A stretch of 64,000 nucleotides of DNA from Actinomycetota bacterium (GTDB taxonomy: Bacteria > Actinomycetota > Actinomycetes > S36-B12): positions 372,001 through 436,000 of the forward strand of contig JADKGE010000003.1 in assembly GCA_016717115.1 (NCBI GenBank). Direction: 5' to 3'. Position 1 is the stretch's first letter. Each line of letters starts with the position of its first letter. This document shows positions 8,217 to 17,400 of this stretch, one piece after another. Position numbers and translations under genes: made by a program. Below the pieces are notes generated by a model. It made no database searches. It was not told the DNA's origin and worked only from the letters and a program-made list of their open reading frames with translations.

Positions 8217-9689
8217 GTGACCAGCAGTCGCCCGTCCGTCGTCGTGATCCTCGCGGCCGGTGAGGGGAAGCGGATGAAGTCCGCGACCCCCAAGGTCCTG
8301 CACGCCGTGGCCGGCCGATCCTTGCTCGGCCACGTCATCGAGGCAGCCTCCGCCATCGAGCCGCAACACCTCGTCGTCGTCGTCGGACATGGCCGCGACC
8401 AGGTGACCGCCCACGTCAGCGAGATCGCGCCCTGGGCGCACACCGTCGTCCAGGAGACCCAGAACGGGACGGGGCACGCGCTCCGGATCGCGCTCGACGA
8501 CCTCGGCTCGCGCGGGATCTCCACCGCCGAGGGCCCCGTCGTCGTGCTCACGGGCGACACTCCGCTGCTCACCGGGCAGACGCTCGCCGGGCTGCTGCTC
8601 GAGCACTCGTCCACGCACGCGGCGGCCACCGTGCTCACCGCTCGCCTCGATCAGCCCGGCGGCTATGGCCGCATCGTCCGCGACGGCCAGGGCTCCGTGA
8701 ACGCGATCGTGGAGGAGAAGGACGCCACCGACGAGCAGCGGCAGATCGGCGAGATCAACTCGGGGATGTACGCCTTCGCCGCCGACCGGCTGATCGAATG
8801 CCTGACCGGCCTCACCACCGACAACGCCCAGGGCGAGGAGTACCTCACCGACGTCATCGGGTTGCTGCGCGAGGCGGGCGATGTGGTCTCGGCGTCGATG
8901 TGCGCCGATCCGAGCGAGATCCTTGGCGTGAACGACCGCGTGCAGCTGGCCGAGGCGGCGGCGATCATGCGCGATCGCATCAACGAGGCGTGGATGCGCA
9001 GCGGGGTCTCGATCCTCGATTCGGGGTCGACCTGGCTCGACGTCGACGTCGACATCGAGCCCGACGTCACCATCCGGCCGCAGGTCACGCTCCGTGGACC
9101 GACGTCGGTCGCCACCGGAGCCCTCATCGGCCCGGGAACGACCCTCACGTCCTGCGAGGTGGGGGCGGGAGCCGAGGTCATCCACACCTGGGCCGAGCTG
9201 GCGGTCATCGGCGAAGGCGCGAAGGTCGGGCCGTTCACCTACCTGCGGCCCGGCACGGTCCTAGGGATCGGTGCCAAGGCTGGTGCCTACGTCGAGATCA
9301 AGAACTCCGTGATCGGCGACGGCGCGAAGGTGCCGCACTTGTCGTACGTCGGCGATGCAGAGGTGGGGGAGGGCTCGAACATCGGGGCGGCGACAGTCTT
9401 CGTGAACTACGACGGCGTGGCCAAGCACCGCACCGTGGTCGGCAGTCACGCGCGGGTGGGAAGCGACACCATGCTCGTCGCGCCGGTGACCATAGGCGAC
9501 GGCGCCTACACGGCGGCCGGCTCCGTCATCACCGACGACGTCCCGCCCGGCGCCATGGCCGTGGGTCGGGCGCGCCAGCGCAACATCGACGACTGGGTGG
9601 AACGACGTCGCCCGGGTTCGGCCGCCGCCGAGGCGGCAGCCTTAGCCAAGCAGCAAGCTTCGTCCGCCGATCAGTCCGAACAAGCGTAG
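8217..9689 (+). CDS. glmU: Bifunctional GlmU: glucosamine-1-P acetyltransferase / UDP-GlcNAc pyrophosphorylase
   Basis: The enzyme performs the last two steps of UDP-GlcNAc synthesis for peptidoglycan. The 490-residue product has the N-terminal nucleotidyltransferase signature LAAGEGKRMKS near residue 12, then QNGTGHAL and LTGDTPLL. The C-terminal half is a left-handed beta-helix of hexapeptide repeats (VIGEGAKVGPFTYLRPGTVL, GEGSNIGAATVFVNYDG, ARVGSDTMLVAPVTIGDGAY). GTG 8217 was chosen at the first conserved residues. The short Ala/Gln-rich tail is not conserved. It is followed by prs after 8 bp, a standard pairing. Confidence 0.97.
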   Translation: MTSSRPSVVVILAAGEGKRMKSATPKVLHAVAGRSLLGHVIEAASAIEPQHLVVVVGHGRDQVTAHVSEIAPWAHTVVQETQNGTGHALRIALDDLGSRGISTAEGPVVVLTGDTPLLTGQTLAGLLLEHSSTHAAATVLTARLDQPGGYGRIVRDGQGSVNAIVEEKDATDEQRQIGEINSGMYAFAADRLIECLTGLTTDNAQGEEYLTDVIGLLREAGDVVSASMCADPSEILGVNDRVQLAEAAAIMRDRINEAWMRSGVSILDSGSTWLDVDVDIEPDVTIRPQVTLRGPTSVATGALIGPGTTLTSCEVGAGAEVIHTWAELAVIGEGAKVGPFTYLRPGTVLGIGAKAGAYVEIKNSVIGDGAKVPHLSYVGDAEVGEGSNIGAATVFVNYDGVAKHRTVVGSHARVGSDTMLVAPVTIGDGAYTAAGSVITDDVPPGAMAVGRARQRNIDDWVERRRPGSAAAEAAALAKQQASSADQSEQA

Positions 9690-9697
9690 GAGCCCGC

Positions 9698-10735
9698 GTG
9701 ACTCAGGTGTCCGTACCCAACCAGAAGCGCCTGGTCCTGCTTGCCGGACGCTCCTACCCGGAACTGGCCAACGAGGTGGCGGAGAACCTCGGCGTGCCGC
9801 TGTCGCCGACCCTCGCGTACGACTTCGCCAACGGAGAGATCTTCATCCGGTTCCAGGAGTCGGTACGAGGCACCGACGCCTTCGTCCTGCAGAGCCATAC
9901 GACCCCGATCAACAAGTGGATCATGGAGCAACTGATCATGATCGACGCGCTGAAGAGGGCGTCGGCCAAGCGCATCACCGTCATCGTGCCGTTCTACGGC
10001 TACGCGCGGCAGGACAAGAAGCATCGCGGTCGCGAGCCGATCTCCGCCCGTCTCATGGCGGACCTGTTCAAGACCGCGGGCGCCGACCGCCTCATGACCG
10101 TCGACCTCCACACCTCTCAGATCCAGGGATTCTTCGACGGTCCGGTCGACCACCTGTTCGCCATGCCGCTGCTGTCGCACCACGTGCAAAGCAGAGTCCC
10201 GCGTGAGCGCATCACGGTCGTGTCGCCCGATGCCGGCCGCGTGCGGGTGGCCGAGCGCTGGACGGATGTCCTCGGTGCGCCGCTGGCCATCATCCACAAG
10301 CGACGCGACCCCGATGTTCCGAACCAGGTGAAGATGCTCGAGGTCGTCGGCGACGTCCGCGATCGCGTGTGCGTCCTGGTCGACGACATGATCGACACGG
10401 GCGGAACGATCGTGAAGGCGGCCGAAACCCTATTCGACAATGGCGCGGCGGACGTCATCGTCGCAGCCACGCACGGGATTCTGAGCGCTCCCGCCAGGGA
10501 GCGCCTGCAGGCCTCACGCATCTCGGAGGTCATCGTCACCAACACCCTGCCGATCGCCGACGACTGCATGTTCGAGAAGCTCACCGTTTTGTCGATCGCC
10601 CCCATCCTGGCCCAGGCGATCACCGAGGTGTTCACCGATGGGTCGGTGACGAGCATGTTCGAGGACGGCCCTGGCGCGTCTCAGGCCAGCCTCTTCGAGG
10701 TCAACGCCCACCGGCCGGAAGCGTCCTCGCACTAG
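9698..10735 (+). CDS. prs: Ribose-phosphate pyrophosphokinase (PRPP synthetase)
   Basis: The enzyme makes PRPP from ribose-5-phosphate and ATP. The GTG start has TAGGAGC upstream and gives 345 residues. Diagnostic segments are FANGEIFIRFQESVRG, FYGYARQDKKHRGREPISA, VDLHTSQIQGFFDGPVDHL and the PRPP loop VCVLVDDMIDTGGTI. An extended C-terminal tail of about 20 residues follows the conserved core. It lies 8 bp after glmU, and together they feed sugar-nucleotide and nucleotide synthesis. Confidence 0.97.
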   Translation: MTQVSVPNQKRLVLLAGRSYPELANEVAENLGVPLSPTLAYDFANGEIFIRFQESVRGTDAFVLQSHTTPINKWIMEQLIMIDALKRASAKRITVIVPFYGYARQDKKHRGREPISARLMADLFKTAGADRLMTVDLHTSQIQGFFDGPVDHLFAMPLLSHHVQSRVPRERITVVSPDAGRVRVAERWTDVLGAPLAIIHKRRDPDVPNQVKMLEVVGDVRDRVCVLVDDMIDTGGTIVKAAETLFDNGAADVIVAATHGILSAPARERLQASRISEVIVTNTLPIADDCMFEKLTVLSIAPILAQAITEVFTDGSVTSMFEDGPGASQASLFEVNAHRPEASSH

Positions 10736-10744
10736 CTGACAATC

Positions 10745-10804
10745 GTTGCGGTTGCTGTGGATTCAGCTCGACGGACTGTCACACCGTCGTTCTAGTGTGA
10801 GGTC
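10745..10804 (+). promoter_or_regulatory. Promoter of HNH gene 1 with an element conserved at HNH gene 2
   Basis: GTTGCGGTTGCTGTGGATT (10745-10763) occurs identically upstream of the second HNH gene. In both places it lies exactly 29 nt before a TAGTGT hexamer (here 10793-10798). The hexamer is 6 nt from the ATG, consistent with a leaderless transcript. The upstream element could be a regulator site or simply duplicated sequence. Confidence 0.55.
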
Positions 10805-12262
10805 ATGGAATCGAGGGCCGGGGTCGCGGGTGTGGCGCCGGATCGGGTGGTGGATGACCCGGTTCTGGTGGACTTCGTCGATGGCCTGACCCCTGGTGAG
10901 CTGCTGGGGGTGCTGGCGGGGATGCGGCCCAGTGCGCTGGTGCTGGACGCGCTGATGACGATCGACCGGGCCGCGTTGTCGGATGTGGACGCGGTGGCGT
11001 TCCTGCAGGTCCATCAGCGGGTGGCGGCGTGGTGGGCGTCGGTGGGGCTGGAGGCGGTGATCCCGGCCGCCGCTGCGGAGCCGCTGGTAGAGGAGTTCAC
11101 GCTCTTGGTCCCGGGTTCGGAGGAGGAGCGCAGGATCCGTATCGCGGACGTGCGCCGCGAGGAGCTCGGGGCCGCACTGCGGCTGCCCGCCGCCACCGCG
11201 CAGGACCACATCGACACCGCGCGGCTCCTGGCCGGTCCCCTCGCCCATACTGCCGCTGCCCTCGCGGCGGGAGAGATCACCGACCGGCACGTCGCCGTGA
11301 TCGTGGAGGCGGCCGGGCGGCTGCCGGGCCGTTGGATGCGCGACGACACCGAACGAGCCGCGTTCGCCGCCGCCTGCGCGGACCTGCAGTCCCGGGTGCT
11401 GCCGACCGCTGCCCGGGCGACGGTGTCGATGACCCGGGCGGCCGCGCGCCGGGCGGTGCTGGCGATCGACGCGGCCGGGGAACGCCGCCGCCGCCGCGAA
11501 GCCCGCTGCACCCGTGACGTGTACGTGTGCGATGAGCTCGACGGGATCTCCACGCTCATCGCCCGCATGTCGACCGAGGCCGCCCACGCGGCGATGGCGC
11601 AGGTGGATGCCCTCGCCCACGACGACCGGTTCGCCCTGCCCGCCGAAGGCAGCGCGCCCGCGACGATGGGGGAGCGGCGCGTGGAAGCGCTGGCGGCGCT
11701 GGTCCTGGGCGCCCGCGATGCCACTGGCGCCGGCATCGGATCGGGCGTGGTCCCGGCCCCGCAGGTCCGGGCGCACCTCGACCTGGTCATCGACCTGCCC
11801 ACCCTGCTCGATCTGGCCGCGGGCGTCACGGGTGGTGTCGTGGAGTTGCGGGGGTCCGGGCCGATCGGCGCGGACGTGGTCCGCGACCTGCTGGCCGACC
11901 CCGAGGTGGAGGTGACGATGCGGCGGCTGGTCACCGACCCCGTCACCGGGCACCTGCTCGACTACGGCCGCCGCGTCTACGCGGTGCCTCAGCGACTCAG
12001 GGACTTCATCGTGGCCCGGGACAGGGTGTGCCGGTTCCCCGGCTGCCGCCGCGCCGCCGCCCGCTCCCAGATCGACCACGCCCAAGCCTGGAACGACGGC
12101 GGCGACACCTCACCAGGCAACCTCGGCGCCCTCTGCGTGCGGCACCACCAGCTCAAGACCCACGCCGGCTGGAGGATCACCGACTCCCGACCCGACGGAT
12201 CCTGCACCTGGACCTCACCCCACGGCCGGCAGTACGACCATCACCCTCCGCCGCAGGCGTGA
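10805..12262 (+). CDS. HNH endonuclease, DUF222 / 13E12 repeat family (copy 1)
   Basis: The 485-residue protein has a long DUF222 region (13E12 type) followed by a C-terminal HNH nuclease: CRFPGCRRAAARSQIDHAQ, GGDTSPGNLGALCVRHHQLK and HAGWRI. The central Asp-His, Asn and His of the HNH fold are visible, and two Cys in CRFPGC may bind metal. The family is multi-copy in actinobacteria and its biological role is unsettled. From about residue 54 it is nearly identical to copy 2 at 40575-42074 on the opposite strand; the N-termini differ. No mobile-element ends are seen. Confidence 0.9.
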   Translation: MESRAGVAGVAPDRVVDDPVLVDFVDGLTPGELLGVLAGMRPSALVLDALMTIDRAALSDVDAVAFLQVHQRVAAWWASVGLEAVIPAAAAEPLVEEFTLLVPGSEEERRIRIADVRREELGAALRLPAATAQDHIDTARLLAGPLAHTAAALAAGEITDRHVAVIVEAAGRLPGRWMRDDTERAAFAAACADLQSRVLPTAARATVSMTRAAARRAVLAIDAAGERRRRREARCTRDVYVCDELDGISTLIARMSTEAAHAAMAQVDALAHDDRFALPAEGSAPATMGERRVEALAALVLGARDATGAGIGSGVVPAPQVRAHLDLVIDLPTLLDLAAGVTGGVVELRGSGPIGADVVRDLLADPEVEVTMRRLVTDPVTGHLLDYGRRVYAVPQRLRDFIVARDRVCRFPGCRRAAARSQIDHAQAWNDGGDTSPGNLGALCVRHHQLKTHAGWRITDSRPDGSCTWTSPHGRQYDHHPPPQA

Positions 12263-12417
12263 GACCGACTGTCGGGGTGCTGGGCGGGGCAGGTTAGACT
12301 CTCACCAATCCTCGGCGAGGGTGTGCGCAGCCTCTGGCGTGTATGCACCGTGATCGACGTGGTCGGCGCCCACCAGCGTTGCCGAGGTGACCGACGATGA
12401 CCGAGGAGTTCTGAGAA

Positions 12418-12977
12418 GTGACCACCGTTGCACTGACCGCCGTACCCGTTCCGATTTCGGCAAGGGTGCCGCGCGGCGTATTCGTCGCGAGGGCCATATC
12501 CCCGCCGTCATCTACGGCGAGGGCGCCGAGCTGGTTCACATCGCGATTCCTGCGCACGACCTCGACCTCGCGCTGCGCAAGCCGCGCGTCGTGCTGTCGA
12601 TCTCCTTCGAGGGAACGACCGTCCTGGCCAAGCCCCGCGACATCCAGCGCGACCCGGTCAAGCGCAACCTCGAGCACCTCGACCTGATCATCATCACGCG
12701 CCAGGAAGCCGCTGAGCGTGGCGAGATGGCCGACGCGATCAAGGCCGCAACCCTCGCCGCCGAGGAGGCGGGCATGGATGCCGCTTCCGCCATCCAGGCC
12801 CTCGAAGAGGCCGTGGCCGCGGGCGAGGATCCGATGGCTGCCGCACAGCACGCCGTCTCGGATGCCGAGCACAAGGCTGAGGAGTACTCCGAGGCCATGG
12901 CGCACGAAGAGGCCGCTGAGGCCGCTGAGGCCGCAGAGACGGCCGACGAGGCCGCCACCGCCGCCCTCGCGGAGTAG
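12418..12977 (+). CDS. rplY: Ribosomal protein L25 (Ctc-like) with an apparent N-terminal frameshift and unusual C-terminus
   Basis: L25 binds 5S rRNA. GTG 12418, with GAGGAG 9 nt upstream, encodes MTTVALTA. It then runs into the wrong frame near 12441, where GCCGTACCC probably lost one C of GCCCGTACCC. The conserved L25 domain (RSDFGKGAARRIRREGHIPA, VIYGEG, then DIQRDPVKRNLEHLDLI) continues in the other frame to TAG 12977. An in-frame GTG at 12387 exists but gives a non-L25 N-terminus. After DLIIITRQ the usual Ctc/TL5 beta domain is absent, replaced by about 90 Ala/Glu-rich residues predicted helical. Neighbour pth is the typical partner. Confidence 0.75.
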
Positions 12978-13003
12978 TCGACGTCTTCTTTCGGTCGCGA
13001 GGA

Positions 13004-13636
13004 GTGAGCGCAGCGATCCCCGAGGCAGGCAGGCCAGTGCACAGGTCGGACCCATGGCTGATCGTGGGCCTGGGCAATCCAGGCCCCGAGTACGCCGCGA
13101 CGCGGCACAACGTGGGCGCCATGGTGGTCGACCTCATCGCCGAGCGCACGAGTTCACGCATGGGCCGGCACAAGCGCGCGCATGCACAGGCCGCTGAAGG
13201 CCGATTCGGACTGCCCGGCGCGCAGGCCCACATCGTGTTGGCTACCCCGATGTCGTACATGAACGAGTCGGGTGGACCCGTCAAGGCACTGATGTCGTTC
13301 TACGGGGTGACTCCCGACCGGATGGTCGTCGTGCACGACGAGCTGGACATCCCGTTCTCGACCTTGCGCGTCAAGTTCGGTGGAGGCGACAACGGGCACA
13401 ACGGGCTTCGGAGCATTCGCAAGGCGATCGGATCGGGCGACTTCTTCCGCATTCGCGTAGGAATCGGTCGACCGCCGGGCCGGCAGGATCCCGCGGAGTA
13501 CGTGCTGCGGCCGTTCGCCGCGGCCGAGCGCAAGGATCTACCCGAACTCCTCGACCGGGGCGCCGACGCCACGGAGTGCGTGGTGGTCGAGGGTCTCGAA
13601 CAGGCGCAGAACAGGTTCAACGCCACACCGGCGTGA
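13004..13636 (+). CDS. pth: Peptidyl-tRNA hydrolase
   Basis: This cytoplasmic enzyme recycles peptidyl-tRNA. The 210-residue product shows LIVGLGNPGPEYAATRHNVG with the catalytic His in TRHN, then PMSYMNESGGPV, VVHDELDIPFS and FGGGDNGHNGLRSI, all standard. GTG 13004 is poorly spaced from its GGAG. GTG 13037 (MHRSDPWLIVGLGNPG) is a reasonable alternative that removes 11 non-conserved residues. It follows rplY by 26 bp, a widespread order in bacteria. Confidence 0.95.
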   Translation: MSAAIPEAGRPVHRSDPWLIVGLGNPGPEYAATRHNVGAMVVDLIAERTSSRMGRHKRAHAQAAEGRFGLPGAQAHIVLATPMSYMNESGGPVKALMSFYGVTPDRMVVVHDELDIPFSTLRVKFGGGDNGHNGLRSIRKAIGSGDFFRIRVGIGRPPGRQDPAEYVLRPFAAAERKDLPELLDRGADATECVVVEGLEQAQNRFNATPA

Positions 13637-13661
13637 CACGCAACAGCGGAGAAGGGCGACC

Positions 13662-14468
13662 ATGCACAGCGACGCGGAACTCTCGAGGGACGTGGCACGG
13701 GAGGCGGGTCAGCTCCTGCTCGAGTTGCGGGCATCCTTCGGGCCGATCGACGACAAGGCTGCCGCCAACGCGCTGCGCAAGCAGGCCGATCGCGCCTCCC
13801 ACCTGTTCATCATGGGAAGGCTCGGCCGGGCCCGGCCTGACGACGCCATCCTGAGCGAGGAGGGCAAGGACAACGACGAGCGACTGTCGGCACGTCGGGT
13901 GTGGATCGTCGATCCGCTGGACGGCACCTTCGAATACGGCCAGGGTCGCGCCGACTTCGCCGTTCACATCGCCCTGTGGGAGCCCGAGGGCTCGATCCTG
14001 TCGGCCACGACGGTCGACCTGCCCGCTCAGGAGCTGACGCGATCCGTGCTCGACGTCGTGGGCGCTCCGGCGCCGCTGCCGACGGACCGCCCAGTGCGCA
14101 TCGTGGCCTCGCGCAGCCGACCGCCGGCCACGCTGCCGCGCACGGTGGAGATCCTGAGCCGGCGGCTGGCCGAGGCCGGCATCACCGACCAGGGCGTGGA
14201 GATCATCGACGTGGGCTCGGTCGGAGCCAAGGTGAACGAGATCATCGCTGGGCGGGCCGAGGCGTACGTGCACGACACCGGCTTCTACGAGTGGGATGTC
14301 GCCGCGCCTTACGGCGTGGCCGCCCACTACGGCCTTGTTCCGTCGCACGTCGACGGTTCGCCGATCATGTTCAACGTGATGCCGCCCTACGTCACCGACC
14401 TCGTCGTGAGCCACCCCGCTCTCGTCGCGCACCTGCGGGCCGCACTCGTGGAGGCAGCCGCCTCGTGA
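13662..14468 (+). CDS. cysQ: Inositol monophosphatase-family phosphatase, CysQ-like (3'(2'),5'-bisphosphate nucleotidase)
   Basis: This Mg-dependent phosphatase has 268 residues. It carries the metal-binding motifs ILSEEGKDN (Glu), WIVDPLDGTFEYG (DPLDGT) and FYEWDVAAP (the C-terminal WD motif). CysQ proteins hydrolyse PAP/PAPS from sulfate assimilation; related family members act on inositol phosphates or fructose-1,6-bisphosphate, so substrate is inferred. The ATG follows GGAGAAGGG. The gene overlaps mfd by GTGA, so both are translated from one mRNA. Confidence 0.8.
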   Translation: MHSDAELSRDVAREAGQLLLELRASFGPIDDKAAANALRKQADRASHLFIMGRLGRARPDDAILSEEGKDNDERLSARRVWIVDPLDGTFEYGQGRADFAVHIALWEPEGSILSATTVDLPAQELTRSVLDVVGAPAPLPTDRPVRIVASRSRPPATLPRTVEILSRRLAEAGITDQGVEIIDVGSVGAKVNEIIAGRAEAYVHDTGFYEWDVAAPYGVAAHYGLVPSHVDGSPIMFNVMPPYVTDLVVSHPALVAHLRAALVEAAAS

Positions 14469-17400
14469 CCCTGTCCGCGCTCCTGACGTGCCTCGACAGG
14501 GACCCCGCCTTCTCGTCGATCCGTGACCTGGCCGAGGCGGGTACCGGCGCTGTCGTGGAGGCGCCGGCGGCAGTGCACCCCCTGGTCGTCGCGGAGATCG
14601 CCCGCCGTGCGCGAGCGGGCGCTCCGGTCATCGTCGTCACGGCGACGGGACGCGAGGCGGAGGACGTGGCCACGGCCCTGCCCGGGCTGCTTCCGCGCGC
14701 TCGCGTGGCCGTGTTCCCGTCGTGGGAGACGCTCCCGCACGAACGGCTGTCGCCGTCGTCCGACACGGTCGGCCGCCGGGTGGCCGTCATGCGACGGCTG
14801 GCACATCCGGACCCTTCCGATGAGCTATGCCTGCCCATCGACGTCCTGGTCACCTCCGTGCGTGCCTTCCTGCAGCCCGTCATCCTCGGGATCGGCGACG
14901 TGGAACCGGTACGCCTGCAGGCGGGTGACGAGGTGCCGTTGACCGATCTGGTCACGACCCTCGTCGAGCTCGGGTACGAGCGCGTCGACCTCGTCGAGCG
15001 ACGTGGTCAGGTGGCTGTGCGCGGCGGAATCCTCGACGTCTTCCCGCCGACCGAGGAGCACCCGCTGCGGGTGGAGTTCTGGGGCGACTCGGTCGAGGAG
15101 GTGCGCACCTTCGCTATCGCAGACCAGAGGTCCTTGGAGCTTGCGCCACACGGTCTCTGGGCGCCCGCGGTCCGCGAACTGCTCCTCACTCCGCAGGTGC
15201 GCGCCCGGGCTGCCGCCCTCGCCGAGCGCTCGCCGCACGTGGCGGAGATGTGCGACAAGCTCGCGCAGGGGATGCCGGTGGAGGGCATGGAGTCGCTGGC
15301 CCCCGTGCTTGCCGACGGCATGACCACCCCGCTCGAGCTGGTGGCCGGCTCAGCACAGGTGGTGCTGCTCGAACCGGAGCGGATTCGCAAGCGCGCCCAC
15401 GACGTCGTCCGCACGGCGCAGGAGTTCTTGATGGCGTCGTGGCACAACGCCACGGTCGGCAACTCCGCTCCGATCGACGTCGGCGCCGCGAGCTACCGGG
15501 AGCTCGACGACATGCGCGGCATAGCCAGGGTCCGGATGGACGCCTGGTGGCAGGTCACTCCCCTGTGGACCGACGCGGAGATCGACGACGACGCGGACGC
15601 GCGCGCTCCGGGCCGGATCCGCATCGACGCCCGAGAGCTCGACACGTACCGCGGCGACTCGGTTGGCGCCCTGGCCGATATGCGGGACTGGACGATGCAG
15701 AAGCTGCGCGTCGTCCTGCTGGCGGAGGGCCAGGGCTCGGTGACCCGCATGGTCGAGGAGCTGGCGGGCGCCGGCATCGCCGTCCTCGAGGTGGCCGACC
15801 TCCAGGTGCCGCCAGACGCGGGCCTGGTCACGGTCACCCGCGGCCGGCTCGTGCACGGATTCGCGCTCGAGTCGTGCGGCCTGACCGTGATCACCGAGAC
15901 CGACATCGTCGGCCAGCGCACGTCCACCAAGGACATGCGCCGCCTTCCGTCGCGTCGGCGGCGGGCCATCGATCCGCTGACCTTGAAGTCGGGCGACTTC
16001 GTCGTCCACGAGCAGCACGGCGTGGGGCGCTACGTCGACATGGTGCAGCGGGCGGTGGCGGGGGCCGAGCGCGAGTACCTCGTCCTCGAGTACGCAGCGA
16101 GCAAGCGCGGCCAGCCGCCGGATCGCCTGTTCGTGCCGATGGACCAACTCGACCTCATCACTCGCTACGTGGGCGGCGAGGCGCCGACGGTGCACCGCCT
16201 CGGCGGTGCGGACTGGCAGAAGGCGAAGGGGCGGGCCCGCAAGGCCGTCAAGCAGATCGCCGGCGAGCTCATCAGGCTGTACGCGGCCCGACAGGCGAGC
16301 AAGGGCTACGCGTTCGCCGCCGACACCCCCTGGCAGCGAGAGCTCGAGGACGCCTTCCCCTACGTGGAGACGCCCGATCAGCAGTCCTGCATCGACGAGG
16401 TCAAGGCCGACATGGAGCGCACCGTGCCGATGGATCGGCTCATCTGCGGCGACGTCGGCTACGGGAAGACGGAGATCGCCGTCCGTGCGGCGTTCAAGGC
16501 GGTGCAGGACGGCAAGCAGGTCGCTGTCCTCGTCCCGACCACGCTCCTTGTGCAGCAGCACCTGTCGACCTTCGCCGAGCGGTACGCGGCGTTCCCGATC
16601 AAGGTGGCGGCGCTGTCCCGGTTCAGCACGGACAAGGACGCCAAGTCGGCGCTCGAGGGCGTTGCCGACGGCACGGTTGACGTCGTCATCGGCACCCATC
16701 GCCTCCTGACCTCGGGCGTGCGCTTCAAGGACCTCGGCCTCGTCGTGATCGACGAGGAGCAGCGATTCGGCGTCGAGCACAAGGAGCACCTCAAGGCCCT
16801 GCGCACGAATGTCGACGTCCTGGCGATGTCGGCCACCCCGATTCCGCGAACCCTCGAGATGGCGGTCACGGGGATCCGGGAGATGTCGGTCATCCAGACG
16901 CCTCCCGAGGAACGGCACCCGGTCCTCACGTTCGTCGGTCCGTACGACGACAGGCAGATCACGGCCGCGATCAACCGCGAACTGATGCGCGAAGGCCAGG
17001 TGTTCTTCGTCCACAATCGGGTGGAGTCGATCGACCGGGTGGCGCGACGGATCGCCGACATGGTGCCCGACGCCCGGATCGCCGTCGCCCACGGGCAGAT
17101 GAACGAGCACGCGCTCGAGCAGGTCATCGTCGACTTCTGGGACAAGCAGATCGACGTTCTCGTCTGCACGACCATCGTCGAGTCAGGTATCGACATCGCG
17201 AACGCCAACACGTTGATCGTCGACCGTGCCGACACGTTCGGGCTGTCCCAGCTCCACCAGTTGCGGGGCCGGGTCGGTCGCGGTCGGGAACGTGCCTACG
17301 CCTACTTCCTCTACGCGCCGGACAAGCCCCTGACGGAGACGGCGCACGAGCGCCTCGCCACCATCGCGCAGCACACCGACCTCGGGTCGGGGATGCACAT

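Noticed and set aside
7112..8638. A 508-codon minus-strand frame across the repeat region and tRNA-Gln
   Set aside because: It runs through a tRNA, a terminator and the start of glmU. The openness comes from GC bias and in-phase repeats. The plus-strand frame has a ribosome site and a transmembrane segment.
12418..12687. An 89-residue protein read straight on from the rplY start codon
   Set aside because: After MTTVALTA the sequence has no L25 similarity and is Ser/Arg rich, whereas the other frame encodes the conserved L25 domain.
15350..17110. A 586-codon frame antisense to mfd
   Set aside because: It mirrors the codon structure of mfd and contains no recognisable domain or start signal.
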